A stretch of DNA of 64,000 nt from JAPPHA01 sp965242975. GTDB taxonomy: Bacteria; Pseudomonadota; Alphaproteobacteria; Rhodobacterales; Rhodobacteraceae. The stretch lies in contig CBDETS010000007.1 in NCBI GenBank assembly GCA_965242975.1, forward strand, positions 1,116,001 through 1,180,000. Direction: 5' to 3'. This document shows positions 19,122 through 28,799 of this stretch, in pieces (positions within the stretch are counted from its first letter, which is position 1; the number at the start of each line of letters is the position of its first letter). Position numbers and translations under genes: made by a program. The notes under the pieces are model-generated. The model saw only the letters and a program-made list of their open reading frames with translations, made no database searches and was not told where the DNA came from.

Positions 19122-19970
19122 TCAGGTTGCCAGGCTGCGCATTTTCTTGATTCTGTCATAGGCATCATTGGCTTCGGCGGTCTTTTGCTCGCCGAGCTTG
19201 CGAAATTCGGCTGGGACTCCCTGGGCTTCCAGACGGTCGGGATGATAGTTCCGGATGATCCTGAGGTAAGCAGCACGAACATCCGAGTCCGGGGCGTCGG
19301 GGCTCAAGCCGAGAATTTCATATGGGTCCACCGCCTGATCACGAGTTGACGACACGTAGGTGCCTTCAATTCGAGACCAGTCGCCATCGTCAAAACCAAA
19401 AATTCGCGCGACACGCGCAAGAAACCTGCGCTCACTTGGGTGATAGACACCGTCAGCGACGGCGATCTGCAGCAGTCCGGCAAGGAAACTCTCCAGAACA
19501 TCACGATCATCCGCAAATATGACCCGGATCTGCCTGGCGTACGGCTCGAATCCAAGTGCATCGGACTTGGCGGCATTGAAAATCAGGTGGACGTTGGAAT
19601 ATGCGTCCTCGGGGATCGGAAATACGGCCTTCAGCGTTTCGACCTCGTCCCGTGTGACCTTGCCATCCACCTTGCTCAGTTTTGCAGCGAGCGTAATGAG
19701 CGAAAAGATGAAGGCCCATTGAAGTTCTTCATGGGAACTCTTTCGATCCGGAGCGCTGCGGAAATCTCTCTTGTGCCCCGTTCCCGAGTCACCTTGCACG
19801 GACTTTCCGACGTAATGCCCGGCGACCACTCCGAACAACGCACCGATGGGACCGCCAAAGGCAAATCCGATCGTTCCACCCAATATCTTTCCGAGTGCGC
19901 TCAAATTCCTGTCTCCACCTGCATCACGGACGAACCGCCCGGACCCAAAGTTGTGGTCCAAGGACATCAT
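19122..19970 (-). CDS. DjlA-like TerB/J-domain co-chaperone
   Basis: 282 residues from the first of two adjacent ATGs (19970, 19967); an in-frame TTG at 20000 is a longer option. Layout: a glycine-rich hydrophobic stretch near residues 28-50 (LGKILGGTIGFAFGGPIGALFG), a TerB-like helical domain (LAAKLSKVDGKVTRDEVE ... IAVADGVYHPSERRFL), and a C-terminal J domain with the DnaK-stimulating HPD in IRNYHPDRLEAQG. The combination matches DjlA-type membrane-proximal DnaK co-chaperones. A 15-nt palindrome, CCGGAAATTTTCCGG (19980-19994), lies just upstream of the ATG pair. Confidence 0.85.
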   Translation of the reverse strand: MMSLDHNFGSGRFVRDAGGDRNLSALGKILGGTIGFAFGGPIGALFGVVAGHYVGKSVQGDSGTGHKRDFRSAPDRKSSHEELQWAFIFSLITLAAKLSKVDGKVTRDEVETLKAVFPIPEDAYSNVHLIFNAAKSDALGFEPYARQIRVIFADDRDVLESFLAGLLQIAVADGVYHPSERRFLARVARIFGFDDGDWSRIEGTYVSSTRDQAVDPYEILGLSPDAPDSDVRAAYLRIIRNYHPDRLEAQGVPAEFRKLGEQKTAEANDAYDRIKKMRSLAT

Positions 19971-20184
19971 CGTGGATAACCGGAAATTTTCCGGATTCAA
20001 GGATCGTTTGCCGTTCGGCTACCACACTTTATTAAAGATACCGGCATCATTGCATGCGGTCCGCTTGCGAGACTCCATTGATCCAGAATGACTGAAAATG
20101 ATAAATCGACCTGCGAAGCCGCGTCAGCGGGCACGATTTTGATCAAGAATGCCAAACCATATTCTGCCACCGGGGTCGAGATCC

Positions 20185-20883
20185 ATGCACATCGGAATTC
20201 TTCAAACTGGTCGAACGCATGAGGCTCTGGTCTCCAAACATGGCGAGTACCCAGACATGTTTGCACGGCTGCTGTCAGGATACGGCATGCATTTCTCGAC
20301 CTGGCCTGTTCTGGATTGCCGTCTTCCCGACGATCCTGAGCGCGCCGACGGATGGCTTATCACCGGTTCACGCTTTTCCACCTATGAGGATCATCCATGG
20401 ATTCCGCCGCTCGAGGAATTCGTCAGGGTAACCTATGAATCAGGAGTTCCGATGATCGGCGTGTGTTTTGGTCATCAGATCATCGCACAGGCGCTGGGCG
20501 GGACCGTCGAAAAATATCCCGGAGGTTGGTCAGTCGGGCGCACCGAGTATCGAGTCGACGGCTTTGACGAGCCATTGTCCATTCTGTCATGGCATCAGGA
20601 CCAGGTTTGTGAAGTCCCCCAGGAAGCCCGGGTCATCGGCTCCAGCGATCACTGCCGGAATGCCCTCCTGGCCTACAAGGGAAATGCTCTCTCCATACAA
20701 CCCCATCCGGAGTTCGACGCCGACTTTGTTGATGGACTATTCGAAAATGTAGGTCTTCAGGCCGTGGGTACCGAACGTACCCGTAAGGAACAGTCGAGAC
20801 TTCGCGCCCCTCTCGATGCCGACAAGATCGCCCGAGTCATGGCTGATTTTTTCTTGGATCCGGATTCCTGGCCGCCATCCTGA
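20185..20883 (+). CDS. Class I glutamine amidotransferase-like protein (GMP synthase-type domain)
   Basis: 232 residues from the ATG at 20185 (MHIGILQTGRTHEAL). The class I triad is visible: Cys in IGVCFGHQIIAQ and the His/Glu pair in SIQPHPEFDADF. No ATP-PPase or other synthase domain is fused and no partner is adjacent, so it could be a gamma-glutamyl hydrolase-like enzyme acting on a free amino acid or polyamine conjugate, or an orphan amidotransferase. The segment GWLITGSRFSTYEDHPWI is typical of the stand-alone 'GMP synthase-like' group. Confidence 0.8.
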   Translation: MHIGILQTGRTHEALVSKHGEYPDMFARLLSGYGMHFSTWPVLDCRLPDDPERADGWLITGSRFSTYEDHPWIPPLEEFVRVTYESGVPMIGVCFGHQIIAQALGGTVEKYPGGWSVGRTEYRVDGFDEPLSILSWHQDQVCEVPQEARVIGSSDHCRNALLAYKGNALSIQPHPEFDADFVDGLFENVGLQAVGTERTRKEQSRLRAPLDADKIARVMADFFLDPDSWPPS

Positions 20884-21329
20884 AAAAGGACATAACCGGT
20901 TCAGTCGCATCGACCGACGGCTTTTTTTCGTCGGACATCGCCGCAGGCGCGTGATAGCGGCAAGGGGACGACCGGAGTTCCGGGACTTGCCAGACACCGT
21001 CCGATTGCCGGAGTAACAATGATGCTGTCGGCGTTGAGCTCCGAGATCGTGCGCAAGAGACCCGCCCAGCGCGAGGGGGGCTCATTGGCGTGACACGGTA
21101 ATACCGGCCGGATCACGTGAGGGCGTCGTGCAGCGCAGACAGCAGGTTGGCGAAGATTGCTCGTCAGCCCATTCCAGCACACATACAGATCAAAGTAATT
21201 CGTATTTAGTGCCAATAAACATTAAAATTCACGTGTTTCCCCTTGCTCGGGCGTTTTCCACCCCATATCATAGTATTTCACGTACCTGGGTTTCTTGTCC
21301 TTGTTTTTCGACCAGGAGCATCAAAATTC
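20884..21329. other. Gap upstream of fic; weak terminator candidate and AT-rich promoter region
   Basis: Just after the amidotransferase gene, CCGACG (20914-20919) and CGTCGG (20929-20934) enclose a T7 run; the T-run is in the loop, so termination is doubtful. From about 21170 the DNA becomes noticeably AT-rich (ACATTAAAATTCACG and similar), consistent with the fic promoter or acquired DNA. No gene is evident. Confidence 0.35.
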
Positions 21330-22883
21330 ATGGTCGTCACGCAACAGCATCGCTTTTCAGGACCAATCACGGTTTTTCAGGACAGACGCTTGCCGGAACG
21401 GGCGACGCCGGCCGGCTATGCCGCGCTGATAGGTGCCTACAGCCTACAGGTTCCCGTGCCGCGGACCTTATCCGCCACAGGCGAGCGGCACAGGATTTTG
21501 GACAAGGGAGGCTGGCGCCTTCTCACCCCTCGTCATGCCCCGCGACCCACACTGGAAGGACACCTGACTTTCGCCCTCAAGTACGAGGGGCTCGATCTTG
21601 CCATTCTGAAGCGCCTCTTCCTCGTGCTGGACGCAACCGAAATTGAATCCATCGTCCGTGCTACGCCCACGGGCAGCTATGCACGGCGCCTCTGGTTTCT
21701 TTACGAGTGGCTCACCGGGCAGAGTCTAAACCTTCCCGACGCCACACGAGGCGACTATGTCCTGGCCGTCAATCCTGAGCAGCAATGGGCGGTCCCCGGC
21801 GGGAACTCCGCACGGCATCGTGTCAGGAACAATCTGCCGGGCACGCCGGAGTTCTGTCCACTTGTATGGCGTACGGAAGCGCTCGAAAAGAGTGTGAGCC
21901 TCGATCTCTCGGCGCAGGCGCAAGCGGTCGTCGCTGCTATCCCGGGAGATTTGATGGCCCGCACAGCCGTATTCCTGCTCCTGAAGGATTCCAAGTCAAG
22001 TTACGCGATTGAAGGCGAGCGCCCGCCTCAGAACCGCATTCAGCGCTGGGGCCGAGCTATCGGTGAGGCAGGCCGGCAACCCATCGACCTCGACGAATTG
22101 CTCCGGCTGCAAAAGATCGTGATTGGCGACGAGCGGTTCGTGCCTCCGGGCTTGCGCACTGAAGGGGGATTTGTTGGCAATCACGACCGAGACACGGGCG
22201 CGCCGCTTCCCAACCATGTCAGCGCGCGGCACGAGGATCTGGCGTCCCTGATTGACGGCCTGGTCGCCTTCGACCAGGGCCCTGCGACCACCCTTGACCC
22301 CGTCATTGCGGCGGCCGTGCTGGCTTTCGGATTTGTTTATGTCCATCCCTTCGCTGACGGGAACGGGCGCATCCATCGCTATCTCATTCACCACGTTCTG
22401 GCGCAACGGGACTTTAACCCGCCGGGAGTCGTGTTTCCGGTTTCTGCTGCGATTCTCGATCGGGTCGACGCATACGGCGTGATCCTGGAGGACTATTCGA
22501 AGCGACTCCTGCCGCTCGTCGAATGGCAGGCGACAGAGCGCGGCAATGTCCGGGTGCTCAATGACACCGCGGATTTCTATCGCTTTTTCGACGCCACTCC
22601 TCATGCCGAGTTCTTGTTCGACTGCGTACGCAGGACGATTGAGGAAGACCTTCCGGGCGAAACGGAATTTCTTCGGCGCTACGACCGATTCACCGGGCGC
22701 CTTCAGGCGATCGTCGACATGCCCGATCGCACCGCCGACCTGCTGTTCCGATTTCTGCATCAAAATGACGGGCGCCTCTCGCGGCGGGCCCGAGAAGGAG
22801 AGTTCAAGGCGCTGACGGATGACGAGACAGAACGGATCATGCGTCTCTATACCGAAGAATTTTGCTCCGCCGACAAGAATTGA
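21330..22883 (+). CDS. Fic-domain protein, probable AMPylase, with inhibitory motif
   Basis: 517 residues from the ATG at 21330 with AGGAG 12 bases upstream; 29 upstream in-frame residues are rejected. The Fic active-site loop HPFADGNGRIHR matches HxFx(D/E)GNGRxxR; such enzymes transfer AMP (or other phosphate-containing groups) to target side chains. A preceding helix carries SYAIEGE, fitting the (S/T)xxxE(G/N) autoinhibition motif. The N-terminal ~190 residues are unassigned. The AT-rich upstream region and lack of operon partners suggest an independently acquired gene. Confidence 0.88.
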   Translation: MVVTQQHRFSGPITVFQDRRLPERATPAGYAALIGAYSLQVPVPRTLSATGERHRILDKGGWRLLTPRHAPRPTLEGHLTFALKYEGLDLAILKRLFLVLDATEIESIVRATPTGSYARRLWFLYEWLTGQSLNLPDATRGDYVLAVNPEQQWAVPGGNSARHRVRNNLPGTPEFCPLVWRTEALEKSVSLDLSAQAQAVVAAIPGDLMARTAVFLLLKDSKSSYAIEGERPPQNRIQRWGRAIGEAGRQPIDLDELLRLQKIVIGDERFVPPGLRTEGGFVGNHDRDTGAPLPNHVSARHEDLASLIDGLVAFDQGPATTLDPVIAAAVLAFGFVYVHPFADGNGRIHRYLIHHVLAQRDFNPPGVVFPVSAAILDRVDAYGVILEDYSKRLLPLVEWQATERGNVRVLNDTADFYRFFDATPHAEFLFDCVRRTIEEDLPGETEFLRRYDRFTGRLQAIVDMPDRTADLLFRFLHQNDGRLSRRAREGEFKALTDDETERIMRLYTEEFCSADKN

Positions 22884-23207
22884 CGGCTCAAGTGACCCAT
22901 CTGTCGACATCCTGAACTGGGAAGCAAGTTGTCCGCCCCGCTGCAGAAGTTCTGAGAATGGCGGCAAACACGGAGCAAGTGGCAGAACCGACGAACCGCC
23001 AGACAGAACCAGACCGCGATCAAGCCCCCGGCTTCCGGCAAGACGCCCCAAGCACGGGGTGCTAATCCGAACGACAAAATTCATTATCCGGATGCCATTG
23101 ACCGGTATGCGTCCACCGGGGAAGCCGGACTCGGTGGTTGTGGGGGCAGAACTTGAACATGCGGCCCAAAGGATATGAGATTGGCCTGCCGGTGGTCGCC
23201 AAGCGGC
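22884..23207. other. Gap between convergent fic and the FAD oxidoreductase, no gene seen
   Basis: 324 bp. I looked on the minus strand for the GcvT-like C-terminal domain that would normally follow the FAD domain of a dimethylglycine dehydrogenase and found no recognisable remnant in any frame. No clear terminator. Confidence 0.4.
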
Positions 23208-24431
23208 TCAATCCGGCAAGACATAGCCCTTGGCGTACGTGGCCTTCATGCGGGAAAAGCAATCGTCCCGCTCGACCGGACTTCCGAAGCGGGCAGGATC
23301 GATGATCGGCAGCTCGTAGGGCGGCTGGCCCTTGACCATCCAATCCGCAAGGTACGCTCCCGCACCTCCGCCGGTGCCGATACCGACGGGGAATCCTGCA
23401 GCCAACCACAATCCAGGATGGCTGCGCACCGGCCCAACCATCGGGCAACCGTCCGGCGGAAAGCATAATGGGCCGTTGTTGATGTTCTTGATACCGTTTT
23501 CACCAAAGGCCGGAATCCGCTCAATGACCCGGAGCAGATGCTCCTCCAGCCGTTCCATGTCGGGCACCAGTAACTCCTGGCCGAATTCCGCCGGGATGCC
23601 ACGGGTGGCCCAAAGCACCGGATTTTTCTCATAGACTCCGCACAGAAGTGAATGGCGCTCCTGACGGACATTCGCGGGTGCCTGCGGGTCGCGGACAGCT
23701 GGCACCTCGCAGTCCAGCATGTGCAGTTCGGGAATGTCGTCAGTGATGATCTCGTGATGCTCAAGGGCATACAGCGGCAGGTCGAGCCCCAGCTGACAGG
23801 CCAGTTCGCGGGCCCAGAAACTCGCCGCCAGCACCAGATTCCTGGCCCTGACGATGCAGGTCTCAGCCTCTACTTCCCACCAGCCGCCATCCAGTTGGCG
23901 GATCCTGAGCGCCGGGCATTGCCGCCGGACCTCTGCGCCCAGAGCACACGCGACCGTGGCCAGTGCGTGGGTTGCACCTGCCGGGTCCACGTGGCCGTCT
24001 CCGGGGGTGTGCGCAGCACCGAACAGACCTTCGGGGTTGACCAGCGGATTCAGCTTGGCGACGTCATCCGCATCAACAACTCCGTACGGAACGCCGAGTT
24101 GTTCGTACAATGGCTCCAGCCGCTCATAAGCCTCCAGTTCACGTCGCGTGGTGGCCAAGCGTAGCGAACCTGTCGGGTGGAATCCCACCGGCCGACCGCT
24201 TTCGGCCTCGGCCTCCAGATATGTTCTGAGGCTATCCACGTAAAGGCGGGTAATTTCAACATAGTGGCCGAAATGGGTAACATTGCCCGCAGCATGCCAG
24301 GTGGAACCGGAGGTCAGTTCCAGCCGCTCCAAAAGAACCGAATCGGTCCAGCCGCGCTTGGCAAGCGCATACAAAACCCCGCAGCCAACGATCCCGCCAC
24401 CGATGACGACAACCCTTGCGGTCTCGTGCAT
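23208..24431 (-). CDS. FAD-dependent N-methyl amine oxidoreductase (dimethylglycine dehydrogenase-like, FAD domain only)
   Basis: 407 residues. The N-terminal dinucleotide fold VVVIGGGIVGCGVLYALAKR, STWHAAGNVTHFGHY (near the covalent-flavin His region of the family) and FPVGIGTGGGAGAYLADWM are those of dimethylglycine/sarcosine dehydrogenases. Relatives are usually over 800 residues with a tetrahydrofolate-binding GcvT half; this one stops right after KATYAKGYVLPD. Its ATG shares a base with the upstream stop (TAATG), so it is translationally coupled to the MttB-like gene, suggesting stepwise demethylation of a quaternary amine. Confidence 0.85.
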   Translation of the reverse strand: MHETARVVVIGGGIVGCGVLYALAKRGWTDSVLLERLELTSGSTWHAAGNVTHFGHYVEITRLYVDSLRTYLEAEAESGRPVGFHPTGSLRLATTRRELEAYERLEPLYEQLGVPYGVVDADDVAKLNPLVNPEGLFGAAHTPGDGHVDPAGATHALATVACALGAEVRRQCPALRIRQLDGGWWEVEAETCIVRARNLVLAASFWARELACQLGLDLPLYALEHHEIITDDIPELHMLDCEVPAVRDPQAPANVRQERHSLLCGVYEKNPVLWATRGIPAEFGQELLVPDMERLEEHLLRVIERIPAFGENGIKNINNGPLCFPPDGCPMVGPVRSHPGLWLAAGFPVGIGTGGGAGAYLADWMVKGQPPYELPIIDPARFGSPVERDDCFSRMKATYAKGYVLPD

Positions 24432-25987
24432 TACAACTTACGTCCCCTCCATTGACCTCCCAGACCGGTCACCACGTCCCTGGGCAGACGGATCGGGAAG
24501 TGATCCCGGACTCTCGCATCCGCCTCCGTAGAAATGTGCATGGGGTAGTTCCGCGTCATGATCTCCGCCACCCGCACGCGAGCACGGGAGTACATGTCCG
24601 TAGAGCCCTGGTCCCGCCAGCTGTCAGGGTTTTCCCGGTCGGCAAGCACGGGATAGACGTATTCGCTTTCCATCAGTTCCAGCGTCTGACTGTTGCCAAG
24701 GTAATGGCCAACACGACGTGACACCTCGTCAATCACATCGACGGAGAGGGAATCATCACTGACCTCGATTCCCTTCATCGATCGCCGGATCGAGATGATC
24801 ATTTCGTTGTCAATCACCAGCGACTCCAGCGAACAGCCCAGAAGGCTCGCCAACATCCCCGCACTTTCGTAAACGAAGCACGGACCACTCATCGCGGCGA
24901 GAGTCACTGTCAGCGCTTTTTCATACCCCGCCTGGTTGTCCGGAAGTTTGCTGTCGGCCATCCCGGCGGGCACGCCCGTGGGCAGCTTGTAAAAGCGCAT
25001 CATTTGCGCCTGACCCGCTCCCAGTAGCGCCTGTTCCCCGCTTCCTCCGGAGAATGCTCCCGTGCGCAGGTCCGCAACAAAGGGCCAACCACTGCAGATT
25101 ACCGGGTGGCCGGCCCTGACCAGGTTGATCGCCACCAGAGCTCCCAACGACTCAGCCACAGACTGCACCAGAGTGCCAGCAAGCGCCGCGGGTGAGGTTG
25201 CTCCCGACTGCGGTCCCGTCTGGCTGAGGATCGGCATCCCTGCCCGCGCCGCGGCCGTGGCCACGTCGCTGCTTTCCTCGGCGAAGGTCAACGGCGATAC
25301 CACGGTTGTGGCATGTACCGACAGAAACGGCCGTTTGACAAAGCCGCCTTCCCTGCCGGTCAGCATGTCCAGCAATGCGATGATCTCCGGTACGTGCGTA
25401 TCCAAGGTGATCGAGGATCCCAAGTGTTTTTGTGATCCCCGTGCGCAGGCGTAGACCGTGTTCAGGTCCAACTCGCGCCAGTCTTCGATATCGGTTGCCA
25501 CGACCGGGCGGGCAAACCATTGAATGTTGGGTAGCGTATCAACCAACCGGGCGATGTCGAACAGGTCTTCCAATGTGGAGGCGCGGTATTTTCCTGTCCG
25601 ACTGTCCAGCATTTTCACCGCGGCGCCACCGGTCGCAAAGTGCACGTGGCCGTCGCGCACTTCGATGTCATGTTCCGGAGATTGGCCGCAGAGCACGAAA
25701 TCCCGTGCGGCACCATCGACAACATCTTCTACCAATGATCGCGGAAACAGCAGTCGGCCGGAATCGTCCATCCGGCAACCGGCCTCCAACGCCAGTTCAC
25801 ACACCGTTTTCGATGGCTGTTTGAATCCGGTACGTTCCAGCACGTCCAGGGCGGCGCCGTGGATGCGCGTCAGATCCACCTCACTCAGCGGGCGGTACAT
25901 GCCTCCCGGCGTGCCCAAAGGGCCCGGCGCAAAGCTTGGCACTTCGCGTCTGCGCCTGGTGTGTTGTTCTCGCCGGCGTCGTGTCAC
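24431..25987 (-). CDS. MttB/COG5598 family methyltransferase (non-pyrrolysine)
   Basis: 518 residues from a GTG at 25987 preceded by AAGGA at eight-base spacing; a TTG at 26023 is the longer alternative. It matches the trimethylamine/glycine-betaine:corrinoid methyltransferase family (GGMYRPLSEVDLTRIHGAALDVLERTG split over the start, GGAAVKMLD, SGWPFVADLRTG, YESAGMLASL). No in-frame amber codon for pyrrolysine occurs, so it belongs to the non-Pyl group, whose members act on quaternary amines such as glycine betaine or carnitine. No corrinoid protein is adjacent; the coupled partner is an FAD demethylase. Confidence 0.85.
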   Translation of the reverse strand: MTRRRREQHTRRRREVPSFAPGPLGTPGGMYRPLSEVDLTRIHGAALDVLERTGFKQPSKTVCELALEAGCRMDDSGRLLFPRSLVEDVVDGAARDFVLCGQSPEHDIEVRDGHVHFATGGAAVKMLDSRTGKYRASTLEDLFDIARLVDTLPNIQWFARPVVATDIEDWRELDLNTVYACARGSQKHLGSSITLDTHVPEIIALLDMLTGREGGFVKRPFLSVHATTVVSPLTFAEESSDVATAAARAGMPILSQTGPQSGATSPAALAGTLVQSVAESLGALVAINLVRAGHPVICSGWPFVADLRTGAFSGGSGEQALLGAGQAQMMRFYKLPTGVPAGMADSKLPDNQAGYEKALTVTLAAMSGPCFVYESAGMLASLLGCSLESLVIDNEMIISIRRSMKGIEVSDDSLSVDVIDEVSRRVGHYLGNSQTLELMESEYVYPVLADRENPDSWRDQGSTDMYSRARVRVAEIMTRNYPMHISTEADARVRDHFPIRLPRDVVTGLGGQWRGRKL

Positions 25988-26452
25988 GCTGGTTTTCCTT
26001 GAATCGGGACCACGTAATGTCAAGAAATCCTTAGTGCGACCAAACCGTGAAGCTCAAGGAGCATTTGCATGCGTCATCTTCCAGTGCAGGGAATCAAGAA
26101 GTTCGGGGACCACGTGGATCGGTGCGTTGCTGCAAGCCGGATTTTCCTGGCCGAGATGACACCGTGGCACCCAACCGTGCGACACCGCCCGTGTCACCGG
26201 TGCCGAGTTCCGGTTCCTCCCGCCGGCTCATCCAACGTCGAATCGGTCGCAATACATTTAATCGGTCACGGGATCTGATCCTGGTGTCGCCCCGCCCTGC
26301 AACCGAATTCCGAGTGGCTTTCAGGCGATTTCGGATGTGTGTGCCCGGAGCGAGTGCCGAATCCGCTTCGTTACGACAAGACATGAACGTAAACGTTCGA
26401 AAACCATCCAGCTCGTCGAGCTCTCGCCAGACCCGTACCGGAAACAGTTGCG
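25988..26452. other. Gap between divergent mttB-like and puuB-like genes, no gene seen
   Basis: 465 bp that must hold two divergent promoters. Open frames here translate to non-conserved Arg/Ser-rich strings. No riboswitch or operator stands out. Confidence 0.4.
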
Positions 26453-27760
26453 ATGCCAAATCCTTTGTACGCCAATGATCGACCGGGAACCTACCCACCG
26501 AGCTGGTACCTGTCGACCGCTTCGGTTCGTTCCCCGTCCCCACCGCTTGAGACCGACCTCTCGGTCGATGTTTGCGTTATCGGTGGAGGGTACACCGGAC
26601 TGTCCTCTGCAATTCACCTGGCGGAACTCGGATTCGAGGTCGCAGTTCTTGAAGCCCACCGTGTTGGCTGGGGAGCCTCGGGGCGAAACGGCGGTCAGGT
26701 CGGATCTGGTCAACGATTGGGACAGGATGTTCTCGAAACGGAACTGGGCCACGATCACTCCCGTGCCTTGTGGTCGATCGCCGAAGAAGCGAAGTTCACG
26801 GTTCGTGAACTCATCAAGAAGTACGGCATTCGATGCGAATACAGGCCGGGTATCGCCGGGCTCGGTCAGTGCAGGCACTCGGCACGACGTGCCCGCTCAA
26901 CGCTTGAACACCTCGAGCGCAATTACGGTTACGACCAACTGGAAATGCTTGACGATGAATCACTTGCCGAGCTCGTCGGCTCGACTGTATTCAAGGGCGG
27001 ATTGATCGACTGGGGCGCCGGCCATTTGCATCCATTGAAGTACGCGTTCGGACTGGCCGACGGAGCACGTGAAATCGGCGTCCGGGTTTTCGAGGCATCT
27101 GGGGCCGAGTCGATCGGAAACGGAAGGCGGATCACCGTGACAACGGCGAAGGGGAGTGTCTCCGCCACTGCGGTCGTTATCGCCTGTAACGGATATCTTG
27201 GAACACTCGACCCCAAAACCTCCCGCAAGGTCATGCCGATCAACAGCTTCATGATTGCCACCGAACCACTCGGGGAACGCAGGGCCACGCGGATTCTTGG
27301 CCGCGATGTCGCAGCCTACGATGACCGGTTCGTCGTCAACTACTTTCGGAGATCGCCCGATCACAGACTTCTCTTCGGAGGAGGTGAAAGCTATGGCGTT
27401 CGCTTTCCGCGCGACATTGCGCACAAGGTACGGAAACGCATGCTCAGGATCTTTCCTGACCTCAGCGATGTCAGGATCGACTATGCCTGGGGCGGAACCC
27501 TTGCGATTACCCGTAACCGGATGCCCTACTTTGCGCGGGCGGGCACCAGCATTTACTCCGCGTCAGGATATTCGGGTCATGGTGTCGCACTGGCGACCAT
27601 GGCAGGCAAGATCATTGCACAGGCGATCGGAGGGGACCTCGAAAAGTTCGACGTGATGGCACGCGTGCCGACACCCGGATTCCCCGGAGGAAACCGCTTG
27701 CGGTCACCCATTCTGACTCTTGCGCTCATTTGGTTCGCCATTCGCGATCGCATCTTGTAA
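26453..27760 (+). CDS. FAD-dependent amine oxidase, gamma-glutamylputrescine oxidase-like
   Basis: 435 residues, start MPNPLYANDRPGTYPPSWYL, typical of the PuuB/OrdL group. FAD-binding VDVCVIGGGYTGLSSAIHLAE at about 39-59, then VGWGASGRNGGQVGSGQR, a family signature, and the C-terminal FAD loop YSASGYSGHGVALATMAGK. Family members oxidise gamma-glutamylputrescine or similar amines with O2. No puuA, puuC or puuD is next to it, so the physiological substrate is uncertain. Confidence 0.87.
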   Translation: MPNPLYANDRPGTYPPSWYLSTASVRSPSPPLETDLSVDVCVIGGGYTGLSSAIHLAELGFEVAVLEAHRVGWGASGRNGGQVGSGQRLGQDVLETELGHDHSRALWSIAEEAKFTVRELIKKYGIRCEYRPGIAGLGQCRHSARRARSTLEHLERNYGYDQLEMLDDESLAELVGSTVFKGGLIDWGAGHLHPLKYAFGLADGAREIGVRVFEASGAESIGNGRRITVTTAKGSVSATAVVIACNGYLGTLDPKTSRKVMPINSFMIATEPLGERRATRILGRDVAAYDDRFVVNYFRRSPDHRLLFGGGESYGVRFPRDIAHKVRKRMLRIFPDLSDVRIDYAWGGTLAITRNRMPYFARAGTSIYSASGYSGHGVALATMAGKIIAQAIGGDLEKFDVMARVPTPGFPGGNRLRSPILTLALIWFAIRDRIL

Positions 27761-27867
27761 TCTTCGGTACCGTGGGAATCTCTCATCTCACGTAACGAAC
27801 ACCGGAGGCTTCGCCATGAGGAAATGAAGCCTCTTTTCGGGACGGCACCTCAATTCGCGACCGACCA

Positions 27868-28506
27868 ATGGCCAAACACAGCAGAGACGAAGCCTATAAG
27901 CTGAAAGACAGCGACGCGCACCGGAAGTATTACGATGCATGGTCCGGCAGCTATGACACGGATTTCGCCGTCAGATCGGGTTACATCTTTCCGGAAGAAC
28001 TCGCTCGGCTCTTTTTGGCGTGTGCAGACCCAGAGGACGACCCGATCCTTGATATCGGATGCGGCACGGGATTGGTCGGTCTGGCGTTCGCGGGTAGCGA
28101 CAAGACGGTTGACGGGATGGACATTTCAACCGGCATGCTTGCCGAGGCGGGTCGAACCGGGGCCTACCGCAACCTGATCGAAGTCGACCTGACAAAGCCA
28201 TCGGCGATTCCGGCAACGCGTTACGGAGGTCTGGTCAGTTGTGGGGCGTTTACTATCGGACATCTGGGCCCCGAGGCATTCGAATCCGCGTTACACCTGG
28301 GACTCCCTGGGGCGCTCTGCGCGATCGGGGTCAATCAACTTCATTATGAGAAAGAACAGTTCGGTGCTTCAATCGAAGCACTGGTCGACAAGGGCCGTAT
28401 TTCCTCCTTCCGAGTCCATGTCTTACCCATTTACGGGAAAGTGGAAAATCCGGATGAACCGATCAATCTGGCCAACGTGGTCATGTTTCGAAATTCCCTG
28501 GATTGA
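27868..28506 (+). CDS. Class I SAM-dependent methyltransferase
   Basis: 212 residues. Motif I is ILDIGCGTGLVGLAF (about 58-72), motif II VDGMDISTGMLAEA, motif III region LIEVDLTKPSAIP. The N-terminal YYDAWSGSYDTDF is typical of small-molecule methyltransferases. It follows the puuB-like gene by 107 bp on the same strand. Substrate unknown. Confidence 0.82.
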   Translation: MAKHSRDEAYKLKDSDAHRKYYDAWSGSYDTDFAVRSGYIFPEELARLFLACADPEDDPILDIGCGTGLVGLAFAGSDKTVDGMDISTGMLAEAGRTGAYRNLIEVDLTKPSAIPATRYGGLVSCGAFTIGHLGPEAFESALHLGLPGALCAIGVNQLHYEKEQFGASIEALVDKGRISSFRVHVLPIYGKVENPDEPINLANVVMFRNSLD

Positions 28507-28799
28507 CGTCGCGGTGAGTGACCGTCGTGCATGTGCAAGGGCTTGCTTCCCGAAACGTATGGCGATGTCCCGCCCGTCCGGCATTCCAACGCCGGGTCAA
28601 CTGGTTCGTCCATGATCTCCAGATTCAACCAACGTGACGCACGAGTGGCGTGAACCGGACGCGGGTCGACACGTCGACGTACCGAGAGATGCGGTGAAAA
28701 CGGGGTCCGGAAGCATCAGGAGAAACGGATTTCGGGTGTTCCGATCACGTCAATCAGGCAACCGATGTGGGATTCGCCCACTGATCGAATTCCCGCAGT

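Noticed and set aside
23062..23207. Remnant of the GcvT domain after the FAD oxidoreductase
   Set aside because: None of the minus-strand frames shows recognisable similarity to the folate-binding domain.
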